The position numbers and the translations under genes were made by a program. Of a DNA stretch of 64,000 bases, positions 1 through 8,804 are shown one piece after another. The stretch lies in NCBI GenBank assembly GCA_030431775.1, contig JAUIHW010000004.1, positions 145,173 to 209,172 of the forward strand. The letters run 5' to 3'. The notes under the pieces were generated by a model. That model saw only the letters and a program-made list of their open reading frames with translations. It searched no databases and was not told where the DNA came from. The DNA is from Gammaproteobacteria bacterium (GTDB taxonomy: Bacteria > Pseudomonadota > Gammaproteobacteria > Pseudomonadales > JAUIET01). Numbering within the stretch: the first letter of the stretch is position 1; each line of letters opens with the position of its first letter.

Positions 1-1065
1 CGAAGTTTTATGGGCTTACCGGGCTTTCCGGTAACCGAGGACAACTACCCCTGGCTTTTGGTATCGCGGAACAAGCGCAGCATAGTTCTGGACCTGAAAA
101 GCGATGAAGGCTATGAGGCACTTTGTCGACTGGTGGAAACAGCCGATGTATTCCTGTCCAATTATCCGCCCAAGGTATTGGCCAAACTTAAAATACGATA
201 CGCTGATTTAGCGCCATTGAATGACCAGCTGGTCTACGCTCAAATCAGTGGCTATGGCGAGGAAGGGCCGGATGCGAATCTGCCGGCCTTCGATCGAAGC
301 GCCTGGTGGGCGCGCTCTGGAATGATGGATATCGTTCGCTCTGGCGGCGCACCACCCTCAGCAGGCGCACCCGCCTGGGGCGATTACTCTACCTCAACGT
401 CGGTATTCGGCGGCATCATGATGGCACTGTATCGGCGTGAGAAGACGGGTCGAGGCAGCCGGGTATCAACGTCTCTCCTGGCCAACGGCGTGTGGGCTAA
501 TGCCATGATGCTGCAAGCCGTACTGTGCGGCGCAAAGACCGAGTACGAGCCGGCCCGAGATCAGCACCCACTGCCATTGGGCGTCCCTTACGAATGTCAG
601 GACGGTCGTTGGTTTTACCCTTGGATATTTGATGTGCAAGGTCAGTGGGTTTATTTTCTAACCGCCATAGGGTGTTCTGACATGCTCGATGACGAGCGCT
701 TCGCCAGCGCTGAAGCTTGCCACCGCCATCCTCAGGACACGATTCGTGCACTTGATGAAATTTTCGCAAGCAAGCCTTGGGCGCAATGGCAGAATATTTT
801 TGACACTTATGACATACAATATATGGCTGTGGCGTCACCGGAAGATACGCTCGCCGATCCGCAGCTGACGGAAAACCGCATGCTGCTTGAGTTCAGCAGT
901 GACCGCTTTCGCTCGAACACCACGATCAACAGCCCGCTACAGGTCGAAGGGGTGAGTAAGACGGCCCCTCGCCCGGCGCCAGAAATAGGCCAGGATACCC
1001 GTGATGTACTGGCTGAGGCGGGCTTCAGCAACGAGGAGATCCAGACCTTGACCAAGGACCTCTGA
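1..1065 (+). CDS. CaiB/BaiF family (family III) CoA-transferase, 5' end cut by the window edge
   Basis: This family moves CoA between a donor acyl-CoA and a carboxylic acid in the cytoplasm, usually to activate a substrate for degradation. The frame is open from base 1, and the first ATG at 10 is internal: the visible 351 residues are shorter than the usual 390-410 and lack the N-terminal nucleotide-fold start. Visible family features, numbered from the ATG at 10, are VLDLKSDEG near residue 26, the ISGYGEEGP stretch near 79, and the WGDYSTST segment whose Asp (about 125) matches the catalytic aspartate that carries the acyl anhydride. TGRGSRV follows at about 147. An alpha/beta hydrolase begins 28 bases downstream on the same strand, so the two are probably co-transcribed. 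The substrate cannot be told from sequence. The family call is firm; the true start lies outside the window. Confidence 0.88.
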   Translation, partial: RSFMGLPGFPVTEDNYPWLLVSRNKRSIVLDLKSDEGYEALCRLVETADVFLSNYPPKVLAKLKIRYADLAPLNDQLVYAQISGYGEEGPDANLPAFDRSAWWARSGMMDIVRSGGAPPSAGAPAWGDYSTSTSVFGGIMMALYRREKTGRGSRVSTSLLANGVWANAMMLQAVLCGAKTEYEPARDQHPLPLGVPYECQDGRWFYPWIFDVQGQWVYFLTAIGCSDMLDDERFASAEACHRHPQDTIRALDEIFASKPWAQWQNIFDTYDIQYMAVASPEDTLADPQLTENRMLLEFSSDRFRSNTTINSPLQVEGVSKTAPRPAPEIGQDTRDVLAEAGFSNEEIQTLTKDL

Positions 1066-1093
1066 GTAAAACCAACCGGAGCACCCGCAGCTG

Positions 1094-1948
1094 ATGACCG
1101 ATTACAGTTTTGATTCAACCGCCAACACGCTGAAAACCGCGAACGGCACAATTCACTACAATGAAGCCGGCAATGGCCCAGCACTGCTCTTGCTGCATGG
1201 CTCTGGGCCGGGAGTAACCGGATGGGAGAACTTTTCCGCCACACTGGCGAACTTTGCTGAAAACTTTCGCTGCATTGTTCCGGACTTTCCGGGCTACGGA
1301 CGAAGCGACACAGTCGACGGCAACCCGGTACAGGTCTGCGTGGAAGCGGCCATTGCGCTGCTTGACGGGCTGGAAATTGAGCAGGCACACATCATTGGCA
1401 ATTCGCTGGGTGGCATGGTGGGGGCAGCAGTTGCCGCCTACCACCCAACGAGAGTAAATCGTCTGGTGTCTATTGGCGGTCTTGGCTTAAACCTGTTCTC
1501 CAGTTTCCCGCCTGAGGGCCTGGTCAGACTGAGTCAGTTTGCCGAGGAGCCCAATCGGGAAAATATCGTGAGCTGGCTGCAATCCATGGTGTTTGACCGC
1601 AGTCTGATTACCGAAGAGTTGATTGAACGGCGACTGCGCCAGGCCACTGAAGCAAAAACGCTGGAAACCACCCGACAGTTATACTCTCGAGCGGCGCTGG
1701 ACGGAATGCAGGCGATGTTTTCGGGCCCCGACGCCAGCCAACGAATCGCCCACCTCAGCTCCATACAGGCCCCCACCCTATTAACCTGGGGTCGAGAAGA
1801 CCGAGTGACCCCATTGGACATGGCGCTTGTACCGATGAAACTGATTCCAAATTGTGAACTGCATGTGTTTCCCAACTGCGGCCATTGGGCAATGATTGAA
1901 CGCAAAACCGAGTTTGAAAGTGCTGTCCAGGCTTTTTTGACCCGCTGA
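1094..1948 (+). CDS. Alpha/beta hydrolase, C-C bond hydrolase-like (BphD/MhpC/HsaD type)
   Basis: A 284-residue cytoplasmic alpha/beta hydrolase. The oxyanion-hole motif HGSGPG is at residues 35-40, the nucleophile elbow GNSLGG places Ser104 as nucleophile, GREDRVTP carries the acid, and NCGHWAMIE near the C-terminus carries the catalytic His. HGSGPG followed by W and the GNSLGG elbow are typical of meta-cleavage-product hydrolases of aromatic and steroid-ring degradation, though simple esterases of this fold look alike. It starts 28 bases after the CoA-transferase and ends 26 bases before a luciferase-like oxidoreductase, and all three read on the plus strand, so a small catabolic operon is likely. 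A GGAG lies upstream of the ATG. I cannot fix the substrate. Given steroid-type genes elsewhere in the window, an HsaD-like role is possible but unproven. Confidence 0.85.
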   Translation: MTDYSFDSTANTLKTANGTIHYNEAGNGPALLLLHGSGPGVTGWENFSATLANFAENFRCIVPDFPGYGRSDTVDGNPVQVCVEAAIALLDGLEIEQAHIIGNSLGGMVGAAVAAYHPTRVNRLVSIGGLGLNLFSSFPPEGLVRLSQFAEEPNRENIVSWLQSMVFDRSLITEELIERRLRQATEAKTLETTRQLYSRAALDGMQAMFSGPDASQRIAHLSSIQAPTLLTWGREDRVTPLDMALVPMKLIPNCELHVFPNCGHWAMIERKTEFESAVQAFLTR

Positions 1949-1974
1949 GCCAAACGATTAAACCGGAGATCACC

Positions 1975-2841
1975 ATGAGATATCATCTGCAAATCGGTAT
2001 GTGCGAAGCCGCCCATTACCTGCCTATGGTTCAGGCCGCTGAGGCGGCAGGCTACGACGGAATCACCATTCCAGACAGCATTTGCTACCCCCAAGAGGCC
2101 AGCTCAAAATACCCCTACAATGCCGACGGAAGTCGCGAGTTTCTTGAAACCGTGCCCTTTATTGAGTCATTGATTGCCGTCACAGCCATGGCTGCGGTGA
2201 CCGAAAAAGTGCGCTTTGCCACCTTCGTCTACAAGCTGGCAGTTCGCCAGGTTGCGGGGGTTGCCAAACAGGTTCAAAGCATTCAGGCGCTGAGTAATAA
2301 CCGCTTTGACTTTGGCATTGGGATCAGCCCCTGGGAAGAAGATTTTGCGGTGATGCAAACGCCCTGGGAGAAACGCGGAAAACGCTTTGATGAGCAAATA
2401 GACATTCTGCGTGGCTTGGAAAGCGGAGAGTACTTCGGCTATCAGGGTGAGATCATTCAGATGCCGGCCAACAAAATGCGCCCTGTCCCGAGCAAGCCGA
2501 CCCCGCTTCTGATCGGCGGACATACCGGGCCTGCACTGAAACGCGCGGCCCGCGTTGGCGATGGCTGGATGTGTGCTGGTCTGCCAACGCCCGAATTGCA
2601 GCAACACATTGAACAACTGCAAGGCTACCGCAAGGAATACGGTACCGATGACCGCGAATTTCGCATTTATACAGGTAGCGAGGAAGGCTTCAGCAAGGAA
2701 GGTATCGAACGCCTGGAAGGGCTGGGCGTGACTGATCTGATTGTGGGCTTTCGCAACATCTACAATATGGAACCGGATCAACCGCTGGAAGATAAAATCC
2801 AGATGCTGGAAGGCTATGCCAAGCAGTTTATTACTCGCTGA
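1975..2841 (+). CDS. Luciferase-like (LLM class) flavin/F420-dependent oxidoreductase
   Basis: A 288-residue TIM-barrel oxidoreductase of the bacterial luciferase superfamily. Family marks are the N-terminal AEAAGYDGITIPDS segment, the central FGIGISPWEEDFAVMQTPWEKRG region (residues about 114-136), the IGGHTGPALKRAARVGDGW segment that lines the cofactor site, and a C-terminal GLGVTDLIVGFRN. Such proteins use reduced FMN or F420 to oxidise or reduce small organic molecules. Which cofactor applies cannot be read here, and FMN seems likelier in a gammaproteobacterium. A strong GGAG precedes the ATG. It is the last gene of the three-gene plus-strand set after the CoA-transferase and hydrolase. 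Its 3' end overlaps the convergent pqiC by 11 bases. Confidence 0.87.
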   Translation: MRYHLQIGMCEAAHYLPMVQAAEAAGYDGITIPDSICYPQEASSKYPYNADGSREFLETVPFIESLIAVTAMAAVTEKVRFATFVYKLAVRQVAGVAKQVQSIQALSNNRFDFGIGISPWEEDFAVMQTPWEKRGKRFDEQIDILRGLESGEYFGYQGEIIQMPANKMRPVPSKPTPLLIGGHTGPALKRAARVGDGWMCAGLPTPELQQHIEQLQGYRKEYGTDDREFRIYTGSEEGFSKEGIERLEGLGVTDLIVGFRNIYNMEPDQPLEDKIQMLEGYAKQFITR

Positions 2842-3442
2842 GCGTTTTTTCCTGCAACACCGTGGAGAACTGACTGGCCAGCTCTCCGGTAAAGTCGGCT
2901 AACAACTGATTCATCGCGTCGACGTAGGCCATATAGCTACGACCATTGGCCGACCGGACAAAGCGGCTGCGATTCATCAGCAGTTTATCGCGGCCACGAT
3001 CCTCCGTTAAGGTCCACATCACCTCGAGCACCACTTCCCCTCCCAGCTCGCCGCTGAAGCGCTCTACTTCAAAGCGGAATTGATATTGCGGTCGCTGGCG
3101 TGTATCCCAGGGCTCAGGGTAAACCGCGTCCACCCCCAGCCGGCGCGCCAGCAAACTGGCACTGGTGCGGGTAAACATTTCATCAAAGTCACCCGCCCAC
3201 AAATCGAAATCCGCTATGACCAAGCCACTGTCACCACGCTCGCTGACCAGACCCGGCCGATCCAGCTCCGAGGGCAAATGAACCGGCCCTATGCCAATGC
3301 TGATGCCCGCGGGCAATGCCGAATCTGTGGTCTTGACAGAAATGGCCGTCAGACGATAAAACTCACTGGGCTGCTGGCTGGCACAGGCCAGCAGGCTGCC
3401 CAGTAAGACGATCAGTACCAGTCTGGGTATGGCAAGGTTCAT
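2831..3442 (-). CDS. pqiC: PqiC, outer-membrane lipoprotein of the Pqi intermembrane transport system
   Basis: A 203-residue lipoprotein of the ABC-type transport auxiliary family (DUF330/PqiC). The N-terminus is a lipoprotein signal ending in the lipobox LLAC, so the mature protein begins at about Cys20, and no Asp follows it, which fits export to the outer membrane. The body shows the family's FYRLTA opening after the Cys, GIGPVHLPSELDRPGLV near residues 50-66, and a C-terminal QLLADFTGELASQF helix. It overlaps the stop of pqiB by four bases (ATGA), so translation is coupled, and it completes a pqiA-pqiB-pqiC operon. In E. coli PqiC binds PqiB to bridge inner and outer membranes for lipid movement. 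Its 3' end overlaps the convergent LLM gene by 11 bases. Confidence 0.9.
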   Translation of the reverse strand: MNLAIPRLVLIVLLGSLLACASQQPSEFYRLTAISVKTTDSALPAGISIGIGPVHLPSELDRPGLVSERGDSGLVIADFDLWAGDFDEMFTRTSASLLARRLGVDAVYPEPWDTRQRPQYQFRFEVERFSGELGGEVVLEVMWTLTEDRGRDKLLMNRSRFVRSANGRSYMAYVDAMNQLLADFTGELASQFSTVLQEKTLSE

Positions 3443-5055
3443 TTTGGCTTCTTCCCTCGTATCAGCGAATCCGGATAACGTTGCAAATCATCGGTTAAGG
3501 CCTCCAGCGATTTGGCCGCATCACCCACGTCATCCAGCATCTCGGTCAGCCGATGCTGCAAGGTGGAATCCGGCGCGACGACACTGTCAATGGATTCGAT
3601 TGTTGACTGCAATCCATCAATCGCCTGGTCCAATGACTTCGCTGAGCCGTTCAGCCCGTTGAGAAGCTCATCCACATCATCGACAATTTTCGCCCGATTG
3701 ATTTCGCTCACCATATCAGCCACACCCTTCAGACTGTTATTGAGGTTGTCACCGATGGATTCGAAGGGCAGCTCAGCAATTTTCTGTGCGATATCGGTTA
3801 TCCGGCGGGCTATCTGCGAGTACTGACTATCCGAGGTCGGCAGAAGCAGGTATTCTCCATGATGGTCCAGTGACTCAGGCCCACCAGCAGCCGCTTCTGC
3901 CAGTGAAGGGACCAGATCAACGTAGAGCGCCCCGGTCAGATAGCTGCGCGTTTTTAACTGGGCCCGCATACCCTCGGCGACCAGTGACGCGAACAAATCG
4001 TTCAGCTCGGCCAGCGTGGGTGCATCATCCGGATCGATACGTTCCGGCTGGATGGACACAACCACGTCTATTTCCCGGTTATTGGATATTCCCGCTTCCA
4101 GACCAACATGTTCAACCTTGCCAACCTGTATTCCACGAAACTCTACCGGCGCTCCGACACTTAACCCCCTAACAGAGGAATTAAATTTCATCAGATAGGG
4201 GTAGGAATACGTGAGTGCACCTTCGGCTACTGCTTCGCGGTCATCAAATAGGTGAAATTCCGCTCCCGGCTTCGCTATGTCGTGTTGCCTATCAATATCC
4301 GGTGGTGTGCTGAACGCCAGGCCACCGGCAATCACAGAGGACAGCGAATCGACCTGAGCGACAAGCCCATCCGACCCGAACTCAAAACCAAAACCACTGA
4401 CATTCCAAAAGGTAGTGTTGGTTCGAATCAGTTGATCGTAGGGTGAATTGATAAAAATCCTGATCTCAACTCGACCGATTTCAGGCAGCAGGCGATATCG
4501 GGTTACTTCCCCCACCGGCACCTGGCGGTGGAAAACAGGGGAACCAATATCGAGCGAAGCCAGTTCTTCGGAGAGCAATACATATTGGGTGCCCTGCTCA
4601 TACGAACGCACCGGTGGCGGCTCAGTAAGGCCTTCGAAGCGGCGTTGACGAGCTCCGGGATCACCTGGATCCATTTCGATGTAAACTCCCGAGAGTAGCG
4701 TATCCAAACCGCTGACACCGCCCAGGGATATTCTTGGCGAAACCACCCAGAATCGGCTGTTCTCAGAGAGCAAGGGTTCCACCTGCGGATCCATTTCGAC
4801 AAATACGGTCACTTTCTCAAAGTTGGAGCTCAGCTTGGTGTCAACGACCTGACCGACGATTACATCACGAAAGCGTACCTGAGTCTGTCCTACGCGAATG
4901 CCCGCGGCACCGTCCAGCACAATTTGAATCTCAGGCCCGCGTTCCTGCCAGGCGCGCAGCGCAAGCCAGCCGGCAATTAACAGCGCAAGAAGCGGAATAA
5001 TCCAGATCGGCGATACCGTGCCAACTCGGCTGAGATGGGGGTGATTATCGTTCAA
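3439..5055 (-). CDS. pqiB: PqiB, MCE-domain intermembrane transport protein
   Basis: A 538-residue protein with one N-terminal membrane helix (IWIIPLLALLIAGWLAL, about 18-34) and three MCE/MlaD domains, at about 35-130, 165-255 and 290-390. Each opens with a hydrophobic, Gly-rich strand such as GIRVGQTQVRFRDVIVGQV or GLSVGAPVEFRGIQVGKV. The C-terminal 130 residues are helical and should form the long coiled-coil needle that spans the periplasm. E. coli PqiB (546 aa) has the same plan and forms stacked hexameric rings for lipid transport. The start is TTG, overlapping the pqiA stop as TTGA with a GGAGG just upstream. No ATG lies near the N-terminus. It belongs to the operon with pqiA (upstream) and pqiC (downstream). 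Confidence 0.93.
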   Translation of the reverse strand: MNDNHPHLSRVGTVSPIWIIPLLALLIAGWLALRAWQERGPEIQIVLDGAAGIRVGQTQVRFRDVIVGQVVDTKLSSNFEKVTVFVEMDPQVEPLLSENSRFWVVSPRISLGGVSGLDTLLSGVYIEMDPGDPGARQRRFEGLTEPPPVRSYEQGTQYVLLSEELASLDIGSPVFHRQVPVGEVTRYRLLPEIGRVEIRIFINSPYDQLIRTNTTFWNVSGFGFEFGSDGLVAQVDSLSSVIAGGLAFSTPPDIDRQHDIAKPGAEFHLFDDREAVAEGALTYSYPYLMKFNSSVRGLSVGAPVEFRGIQVGKVEHVGLEAGISNNREIDVVVSIQPERIDPDDAPTLAELNDLFASLVAEGMRAQLKTRSYLTGALYVDLVPSLAEAAAGGPESLDHHGEYLLLPTSDSQYSQIARRITDIAQKIAELPFESIGDNLNNSLKGVADMVSEINRAKIVDDVDELLNGLNGSAKSLDQAIDGLQSTIESIDSVVAPDSTLQHRLTEMLDDVGDAAKSLEALTDDLQRYPDSLIRGKKPK

Positions 5056-6314
5056 GCAACCTCCGAAGATGCAGCATACGACTCTTTACTGGACGCATAG
5101 GCGTCCCAGATGAGTTTGGAATCAAAAGTTTCCGCTGCCAACATGGTGAGCACAACAACACCTGCAAAACACAGCAAAGCAGCACCGGGCTCGACATTGG
5201 CGAGCAAACCAAATTGCACAAGCGCGACCAAAATACTGACAACAAACACATCGATCATTGACCAGCGACCAACAAACTCGGTCACCCGGAACATAATCGC
5301 TAGCTGCCGAGGTTCCCGGGTTCCGAGGTGGCTAACCGACAGGAGTAGATAGGCCATCACAATGAGCTTGGCCAATGGAATGACGATACTTGCAATAAAA
5401 ATCAGCAGCGCAATGGGCAGGTCGCCGGCTTCAGCAAGGTGCAAGACACCAGAAAAAATCGTGTCTTCAACCGTATATCCCAGGTTGGTGGTGCGCATTA
5501 TTGGCAGAATATTCGAGGGAATATACAGCAGCGCTGCAGCGATCAATAATGCCCAGGTTTTTTGCACGCTGCTTGGCCAGCGCCGGTGCACAGAGGTCCC
5601 GCAACGTGGGCACTGGGAGTCCAATTCAAGCAGACTGTCTCCGATTAATGCATCACAACAGCGACAGGCATTCAGATGCTCCCCAAGATCATTGGCATAA
5701 TAATTGTCGGGGTCCAACCAGTCCCAGATCTCCTCTCGATCAAGAAACAAATGACAGCTTATTAAAACCAGCACCAGTCCGAGGAATGCATATAACCCAG
5801 GCCCAGGTATCAGCAATGCCATACCAGCCAGTTTGATACTGGATACCAGCACTCCGATCAAAAATATCTCCAACATGCTCCAGGGGCGGGAAATATGCAG
5901 CAAATGCAAGACCTGACCGAGGAACGGGGCACGCACACCGGCGTAACGAAAGATCAACAAGTAAGCCAGCCCCATTAGCTCTAACAGCGGAAACAAAAAT
6001 ATTGTGATAAACACTAATGCCGCCAAAATAAACTCTTCTCGCCCCAACAGCGCCTGAACACCACTGATCAGATTGCTGCTTTGTATCTGGCCAGCCTGCT
6101 CAAGCCCCAGGAATGGAAAACTGTTGGCCACCACAAATAGAACCAGACCGGTTGCCGTGAGAGCAGCCACTTTGGATTCCCAGTTACGATGTCTGGTCAT
6201 GATCACGTTGCCACAGTGGACACACTCGAGTTGCTCCCCTGCGGCTACGTCAGGCAAGTTATACACATGCCCGCAGTCGTGGCAGGCAATCAGTTCTTTG
6301 TGGGTACGGATCAC
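5052..6314 (-). CDS. pqiA: PqiA, integral membrane protein of the Pqi system
   Basis: A protein of about 420 residues with two repeated PqiA domains. Each has a zinc-ribbon-like Cys pair motif (CHDCGHVYNLP with CVHCGN near the start, then CRCCDALIG with CPRCG in the middle) followed by four membrane helices. That matches E. coli PqiA (417 aa), the inner-membrane partner of PqiB. I chose a GTG at 6314, which places the first Cys pair about ten residues in as in E. coli. An earlier in-frame GTG at 6377 would add 21 residues that look unlike the family and would crowd the divergent gene. Neither start has a strong Shine-Dalgarno. The gene heads the pqiABC operon and is transcribed away from the D-glutamate operon that begins about 100 bases away. 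Confidence 0.9.
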   Translation of the reverse strand: MIRTHKELIACHDCGHVYNLPDVAAGEQLECVHCGNVIMTRHRNWESKVAALTATGLVLFVVANSFPFLGLEQAGQIQSSNLISGVQALLGREEFILAALVFITIFLFPLLELMGLAYLLIFRYAGVRAPFLGQVLHLLHISRPWSMLEIFLIGVLVSSIKLAGMALLIPGPGLYAFLGLVLVLISCHLFLDREEIWDWLDPDNYYANDLGEHLNACRCCDALIGDSLLELDSQCPRCGTSVHRRWPSSVQKTWALLIAAALLYIPSNILPIMRTTNLGYTVEDTIFSGVLHLAEAGDLPIALLIFIASIVIPLAKLIVMAYLLLSVSHLGTREPRQLAIMFRVTEFVGRWSMIDVFVVSILVALVQFGLLANVEPGAALLCFAGVVVLTMLAAETFDSKLIWDAYASSKESYAASSEVA

Positions 6315-6414
6315 TCGGTTGAACCCGGTTTTATCATCATTAAAGCATAGCACGCAGAACAGCCGGGTTCTGCCCACTTATTAGCCAATCGGGCTTGTGC
6401 ATAAGCGACAAACA

Positions 6415-7215
6415 ATGAACAATACCACCATGGAAATAGTGGAATCTGAAAGAATACGGCGACTGATCCGCAGAGGTGAATGGTCCCAAGCAACCTCCGG
6501 AGCAGCACCTGGCTACGTGCAATGCAACCTCGCAATCTTGCAGTCCGACTGGGCTGCGGAGTTTCTCCGTTTTTGTCAGTTGAACCCCAAGCCCTGCCCA
6601 TTAATTGCAATGTCAGAATCACCCGGTGACTACCTGCTACCGACGCTTGGTAAAGATATCGACATCCGCTTTGATGTTCCGCGTTACCGGATCTGGCGAG
6701 ATGGAGAATTGGTAGAGGAATGCGAACAAATTGATACGTTATGGTCCAACGACATGGTCGCTTTTCTGCTTGGCTGTTCATTTTCCTTTGAAGAAGCGTT
6801 GCTGGCAGACGGCCTTGAGATTCGCAATATCACTGAAGCATGTAACGTGCCCATGTACCGCACCAATATGCGCTGTGCAAAAGCTGGCCGGCTGGAGGCC
6901 GACATGGTTGTGAGCATGCGACCAATGAAAGCTGAACATGCCATTCGGGCTATTCAAATATGTACTCGCTTTCCGTCTGTACACGGAGCGCCCGTGCATC
7001 TTGGGGACCCGGCACTTATCGGTATTGCTGATATCAATCGTCCCGACTATGGCGACCGGGTGACGATACGGGCAGACGAATTACCAGTGTTTTGGGCCTG
7101 CGGTGTCACACCACAAGTAGCGATAGAGCGGGCTCGACCTGCTCTCAGCATCACCCACAGTCCGGGCTATATGTTGATATCCGACTTGCTGAACTCCAAT
7201 CTGGCGGTGCTTTAA
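6415..7215 (+). CDS. DUF1445 / putative hydro-lyase family protein (YcsI; N-terminal half of DGLUCY)
   Basis: A protein of about 266 residues of the D-glutamate cyclase-like DUF1445 family. Typical segments are [18 protein letters not shown] near the start, [11 protein letters not shown], and [12 protein letters not shown], with the conserved NVPMYRTN and MVVSMRP segments in the middle and [13 protein letters not shown] at the end. The vertebrate mitochondrial D-glutamate cyclase (DGLUCY) fuses this domain to a DUF4392 domain. Here the two halves are separate genes of the same operon with pxpA between them. Bacillus carries the same family next to a pxpA homologue (ycsF). No SD is obvious: an ATG at 6415 is preferred, with GTG at 6397 and ATG at 6430 as alternatives. 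Stop and the next ATG are three bases apart. The precise reaction of this family alone is not established. Confidence 0.87.
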   Translation: MNNTTMEIVESERIRRLIRRGEWSQATSGAAPGYVQCNLAILQSDWAAEFLRFCQLNPKPCPLIAMSESPGDYLLPTLGKDIDIRFDVPRYRIWRDGELVEECEQIDTLWSNDMVAFLLGCSFSFEEALLADGLEIRNITEACNVPMYRTNMRCAKAGRLEADMVVSMRPMKAEHAIRAIQICTRFPSVHGAPVHLGDPALIGIADINRPDYGDRVTIRADELPVFWACGVTPQVAIERARPALSITHSPGYMLISDLLNSNLAVL

Positions 7216-7218
7216 ATC

Positions 7219-7944
7219 ATGAGATTGAATTGCGATTTGGGTGAAAGCTATGGCAGCTGGCGCATGGGCATGGACGACCAGGTCATGCCGCACATTGATC
7301 AGGCAAACATCGCCTGCGGTTTTCATGCCGGCGACCCAGTCACAAAAATCAGAACCATCCAACTCGCAACTTCCCATGGTGTGGAAATCGGCGCTCACCC
7401 TTCTTACCCTGACCTGGTTGGCTTTGGACGCCGTTCGATGCACTGCTCAAAGGAAGAGATTATTGCGCTGATTCAATATCAGGTGGCCGCATTGGACGGC
7501 TTATGTCGCACATACGGTGCAGAACTGAGTTATGTGAAACCACACGGAGCTTTGTACAACGACATGATGCGTGATGTTTCCGTACGCCGCGCCATTATGC
7601 AGGCCATAGGTCACTATGCCGCACCACTCAAGCTGATGCTACTGGCTACTCAAGAGTCAGATAAGCACGCCGAAGAAGCGGCCGAGTTCGGGCTTGAGCT
7701 ACTCTATGAAGGGTTTGCCGACCGTTTGTACACCGACGCTGGAGCACTGCAAGCACGCAGTGAACCGAACGCCGTTCACGATGAGCATAAAACCATCGAG
7801 CAGGCAGTACAGATAGCAAGCAGCGGCAAAGTCACTACCGCCAGTGGAAATACCCTGGCCTTGCGCATTGACAGCCTCTGTGTGCACGGAGACAACCCGC
7901 ATGCCGTTGAGGTGGTGCAAAAAATTCGCCAGAAACTGCAATGA
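7219..7944 (+). CDS. pxpA: 5-oxoprolinase subunit A (LamB/YcsF family)
   Basis: A 241-residue LamB/YcsF protein at the usual length. Near-invariant motifs are MRLNCDLGESYG at 1-12, ANIACGFHAGDP at about 29-40, IGAHPSYPDLVGFGRR near 56-71, and YVKPHGALYND near 107-117. In E. coli PxpA works with PxpB and PxpC to open 5-oxo-L-proline to L-glutamate with ATP. No pxpB or pxpC occurs in this window. Instead the gene sits between two genes that are homologous to the halves of vertebrate D-glutamate cyclase. It begins three bases after the upstream stop, and its stop overlaps the next start as ATGA, so the operon is translationally coupled. The family call is secure. Whether it acts with distant PxpBC or in a different pairing on D-5-oxoproline is open. 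Confidence 0.93.
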   Translation: MRLNCDLGESYGSWRMGMDDQVMPHIDQANIACGFHAGDPVTKIRTIQLATSHGVEIGAHPSYPDLVGFGRRSMHCSKEEIIALIQYQVAALDGLCRTYGAELSYVKPHGALYNDMMRDVSVRRAIMQAIGHYAAPLKLMLLATQESDKHAEEAAEFGLELLYEGFADRLYTDAGALQARSEPNAVHDEHKTIEQAVQIASSGKVTTASGNTLALRIDSLCVHGDNPHAVEVVQKIRQKLQ

Positions 7945-8804
7945 TCAGTGCCACCGACCTAGCGCTCAGCGGGCGCATCGAAGACCGGCTTGTCCGACGA
8001 AACCCACGCGGTATGCAGTATGTTCAGGCCGCGTTGGCACAGGGCTATTGTTTACGTGGCGCAGCGCTGATTTACCAGAACAAAGACCGAGTGTTGATAG
8101 GTACCGGCTTTCCGGTTGCCGGCAGCTTCGAAACCGATGGCCCAGTGGGTGCTATCGCACTTTATCAGGCACTTGAATCACTGGGCGGCAAACCAGCAAT
8201 CGCCTGTGGATCACCGCTTTTTGAAGTGCTGCAACCTCACTATCGCTCACAGCGTCTGAAACTGCAAAAAGATGGTGCACAGCCCGCCGAGCGCAGTCGT
8301 GAGGCACAGGAAATTCTAGAGCGACAGCAGCCTACGGCTATTGTCTCCATTGAAAGGCCGGGCCTGTCGGCCAGTGGGCATTACTTCAATATGTTCAGCC
8401 AGGATATCAGTGACCACTGCGCCTGTTTCGACGAATGTTTTCGCCAGGCAAGCTGCCCAACCATCGCCATTGGCGATGGCGGCAATGAGATTGGTATGGG
8501 TAATGTACGCGATACGATTGCCAAACTTGATATTGAAGCATCGGCCACGCATTGCGATGAACTGCTGGTCGCAGATGTGTCAAATTGGGCCGCTTATGCC
8601 ATCATCGCATTCTGGCAAAAGTGGTCTGGCAAACCATTGCTCGAACAGATTAATGTCCTTGATATCATGGAGTTTTTATCATCCAATGGCAGCGTGGATG
8701 GCACCACGGGAAAGAACACGCTGACCGAAGACGGCCTGCCGCTTGAAGAGGGTTTATCTCTGCTGGTGGATCTGACAGAGCTAATAAGCGAGGCTACTAC
8801 TTAA
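7941..8804 (+). CDS. DUF4392 D-glutamate cyclase domain protein (C-terminal half of DGLUCY)
   Basis: A 287-residue protein of the DUF4392 family, the C-terminal domain of vertebrate D-glutamate cyclase that interconverts D-glutamate and 5-oxo-D-proline. Segments typical of the family are IGTGFPVAGSFETDGPVGA at about 53-71, the ERPGLSASGHYFNM stretch near 138-151, and AIGDGGNEIGMGNV near 174-187. The last, rich in Gly and Asp/Glu, is the family's signature. The start overlaps the pxpA stop (ATGA) and the stop shares a base with the aminotransferase start (TAATG). With the DUF1445 gene two genes upstream, it rebuilds the vertebrate enzyme as separate chains. The product partner D-glutamate is exactly what the next gene's enzyme makes. 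The reaction is inferred from the family. Confidence 0.87.
   Translation: MISATDLALSGRIEDRLVRRNPRGMQYVQAALAQGYCLRGAALIYQNKDRVLIGTGFPVAGSFETDGPVGAIALYQALESLGGKPAIACGSPLFEVLQPHYRSQRLKLQKDGAQPAERSREAQEILERQQPTAIVSIERPGLSASGHYFNMFSQDISDHCACFDECFRQASCPTIAIGDGGNEIGMGNVRDTIAKLDIEASATHCDELLVADVSNWAAYAIIAFWQKWSGKPLLEQINVLDIMEFLSSNGSVDGTTGKNTLTEDGLPLEEGLSLLVDLTELISEATT

Noticed and set aside
6397..6414. GTG at 6397 as start of the DUF1445 gene
   Set aside because: It adds six residues with no family likeness and no SD; ATG at 6415 is preferred, though not proven.
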